Shown here one piece after another: positions 40,835 through 42,093 of a DNA stretch of 42,093 bases. Source of the DNA: Alphaproteobacteria bacterium (GTDB lineage Bacteria > Pseudomonadota > Alphaproteobacteria > SMXS01). The translations under genes were made by a program, and so were the position numbers. The first letter of the stretch is position 1; each line of letters starts with the position of its first letter. Below the pieces are notes generated by a model. The model ran no database searches and had not been told where the DNA came from. It saw only the letters and a program-made list of their open reading frames with translations. The DNA is taken from positions 1-42,093 of the forward strand of contig JANQQJ010000012.1 of assembly GCA_028284945.1 (NCBI GenBank). The letters are read 5' to 3'.

Positions 40835-41584
40835 GTGATCAACTGGAAGTACTTTACCGTTGGCCATGCCAACCACCTTCTCTACAACCCCCTGAACCCC
40901 GCCAAGCTGGACGAGGTCATCGACCTCGCCGCCCTACCCATGGGCGCCAGGGTGCTCGACATCGCCTGCGGCAACGGCGAATTTCTATGCCGTGTCGCCG
41001 AACGCTACGGCGCATCGGGCGTCGGCATCGACCTCTCGCCCGATTTTGTGCCACTCGCCCGGCAACGGCTAATTGACCGCGGCCTGACGGAACGTCTCGA
41101 GATCATCGAAGGCGACGGCGCTGACTATCAGGCAGCGGCTGAAAGCTCCGACATGGTGTCGTGCCTGGGCGCCAGCTGGATCTGGAACGGCTATGCTGGC
41201 ACGCTGCAGGCACTGTCCCGCTGGACCAAGCCGGGCGGGATCATCCTGTCCGGCGAGCCATTCCTGATCGGCGCTCCCCCTGCTGAATATTTTGAGACGG
41301 AGGATTTTGAGCCCGATACGTTTGGCAGCCATGTCGGCAATGTGCACACCGGCGAACAACTGGGCTTGCGGTTTCTGTCCGCTGTCGTCAGCAGCCATGA
41401 CGACTGGGACCGGTACGAGGGGTATCAGTCGGCAGCCATCGAACGCTATGCCGAGGCCAATCCTGAGGACCCGGATGCGCCCGAAATCCTTCGGATGAGC
41501 CGGCGCAACCGGGACATCTACCTGAAATGGGGGCGCGACCACATGGGCTGGGCCGTCTACGTCTTCATGAAGCCCGGCAACTGA
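40835..41584 (+). CDS. Class I SAM-dependent methyltransferase
   Basis: 249 residues. Motif I reads ARVLDIACGNGEFLCRVAERY, motif II VGIDLSPDFVPLARQRL, and SDMVSCLGASWIWNGYAGTLQALSRWTKPGGIILSGEPFLI in outline gives motifs IV-VI. The acceptor is unknown; the family resembles annotated small-molecule methyltransferases. The start is GTG at 40835, preceded by GAGGAA. The 241-base gap before it holds no gene, only two hairpins. The thiolase gene begins 124 bases after its stop. Confidence 0.9.
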   Translation: MINWKYFTVGHANHLLYNPLNPAKLDEVIDLAALPMGARVLDIACGNGEFLCRVAERYGASGVGIDLSPDFVPLARQRLIDRGLTERLEIIEGDGADYQAAAESSDMVSCLGASWIWNGYAGTLQALSRWTKPGGIILSGEPFLIGAPPAEYFETEDFEPDTFGSHVGNVHTGEQLGLRFLSAVVSSHDDWDRYEGYQSAAIERYAEANPEDPDAPEILRMSRRNRDIYLKWGRDHMGWAVYVFMKPGN

Positions 41585-41708
41585 CGCAGGTTGCACAGGG
41601 TCTGCAGGAGGCGGCAGAGCCCCCCTTCTGCAGACCCGCCACCTATTGTCCTGCCCCCGACAACCGCCTATACCCGCCGCATAAAAATATTCAGTCAGGA
41701 GACATGCG

Positions 41709-42093
41709 ATGCGGGATGTAGTGATTTGCGAACCGAGGCGGACGGCAGTCGGTGGTTTTGGCGGTGCGTTCAAGGATACGCCGGCGCATCACCTGGCGTC
41801 AGCCGTGCTGAAAGACATCGTCGCCCGCACCAATCTGAACACGGATCTGGTCGATGATGTGATCTTCGCCAATTGCTACCCCACCATGGAGGCCCCGGCG
41901 CTGGGCCGCGTGGCCGCGCTGGACGCGGGCTTGCCGATTTCAGCGGGTGGTTTGCAGATCGACCGGCGCTGCGGCTCTGGCCTGCAGGCCGTTATCTATG
42001 CCGCCATGCAGGTCGGCAGCGGCGGCAGCGACATGGTGATCGCCGGGGGTGCGGAAACCATGAGCCGCGCGCCGTTCTATAATGTGGCGAGCC
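41709..42093 (+). CDS. Thiolase (acetyl-CoA acetyltransferase family), 3' end missing
   Basis: The first 128 residues of a thiolase that runs off the window. The opening RDVVICEPRRTAVGGFGGAFKD and the catalytic C88 in IDRRCGSGLQAVIYAAMQV, followed by MVIAGGAETMSRAPF, are diagnostic. Full members have about 390 residues. The ATG at 41709 is seven bases after AGGAG; another ATG at 41704 is out of frame. It may act in fatty-acid degradation or in acetoacetyl-CoA synthesis. Confidence 0.95.
   Translation, partial: MRDVVICEPRRTAVGGFGGAFKDTPAHHLASAVLKDIVARTNLNTDLVDDVIFANCYPTMEAPALGRVAALDAGLPISAGGLQIDRRCGSGLQAVIYAAMQVGSGGSDMVIAGGAETMSRAPFYNVAS

Noticed and set aside
1-42093. tRNA or rRNA genes, CRISPR arrays, insertion sequences, prophage genes
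   Set aside because: No cloverleaf, rRNA segment, regularly spaced repeats, transposase, integrase or phage structural gene was seen on reading either strand; a covariance-model scan was not possible.

Overview
The window looks like chromosomal DNA of a free-living, probably marine or aquatic alphaproteobacterium. The supporting signs are high GC, an invasion-associated-locus-B (IalB) family protein, two large TonB-dependent receptors, a MAPEG protein, a GFA-family protein and group D flavoprotein-type acyl-CoA dehydrogenase chemistry. This is inferred from gene content only; no rRNA or tRNA is present to place it. Coding density is about 90% and both ends are cut inside genes: FeoB on the left, a thiolase on the right.

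Layout. 1-2.2 kb: the ferrous-iron transporter feoB (5' end missing) and an unrecognised small gene. 2.2-8.7 kb, all on the minus strand: MFS transporter, class V aminotransferase, a nucleotide-sugar-type glycosyltransferase with a helical repeat tail, a secreted protein, msrA, a GFA-family protein, a one-cluster ferredoxin and a cupin. 8.9-9.4 kb: IalB-like periplasmic protein. 9.45-23.2 kb: a signalling and envelope locus, nearly all on the minus strand. It reads SpoIIE phosphatase with FHA domain, STAS, RsbW-like ATPase, GNAT, membrane Ser/Thr kinase with HAMP, lipoprotein polysaccharide deacetylase, TPR lipoprotein, (divergent LysM/TPR lipoprotein), FlgO/TPR membrane protein, TagH, DotU/TssL-like protein with OmpA-like tail, and PP2C phosphatase. 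23.5-27.2 kb: TonB receptor, strong terminator, GH18 protein. 27.2-33.3 kb: flavoprotein dehydrogenase, glutathione peroxidase, an Hcp-like protein with a signal peptide, a TetR regulator divergent from a homocysteine methyltransferase, a MOSC protein and a double UspA. 33.5-42.1 kb: hotdog thioesterase, second TonB receptor with an unusual N-terminal extension, DUF2141-like protein, MAPEG protein, quinone oxidoreductase, two methyltransferases, dienelactone hydrolase, start of a thiolase.

The most interesting part is the 14-kb locus. It holds four parts known from the threonine-phosphorylation arm of type VI secretion (kinase, PP2C phosphatase, TagH-type FHA protein, DotU/TssL). It also holds a complete RsbU-V-W-like partner switch and LysM/TPR lipoproteins. 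No TssB, TssC, TssK, TssM, ClpV, VgrG or baseplate gene is visible, and the locus is bounded on both sides by unrelated genes. A tube-protein (Hcp) homologue with a Sec signal peptide lies about 6 kb away. Short D-x-T-[VI]-[VIM] motifs recur in the disordered tails of the kinase, the DotU-like protein and the FHA-phosphatase, and look like candidate phosphothreonine ligands for the two FHA domains. Together this suggests a T6SS-derived, phosphorylation-controlled envelope system without the contractile machine. That is a hypothesis from gene content, not a demonstrated function.
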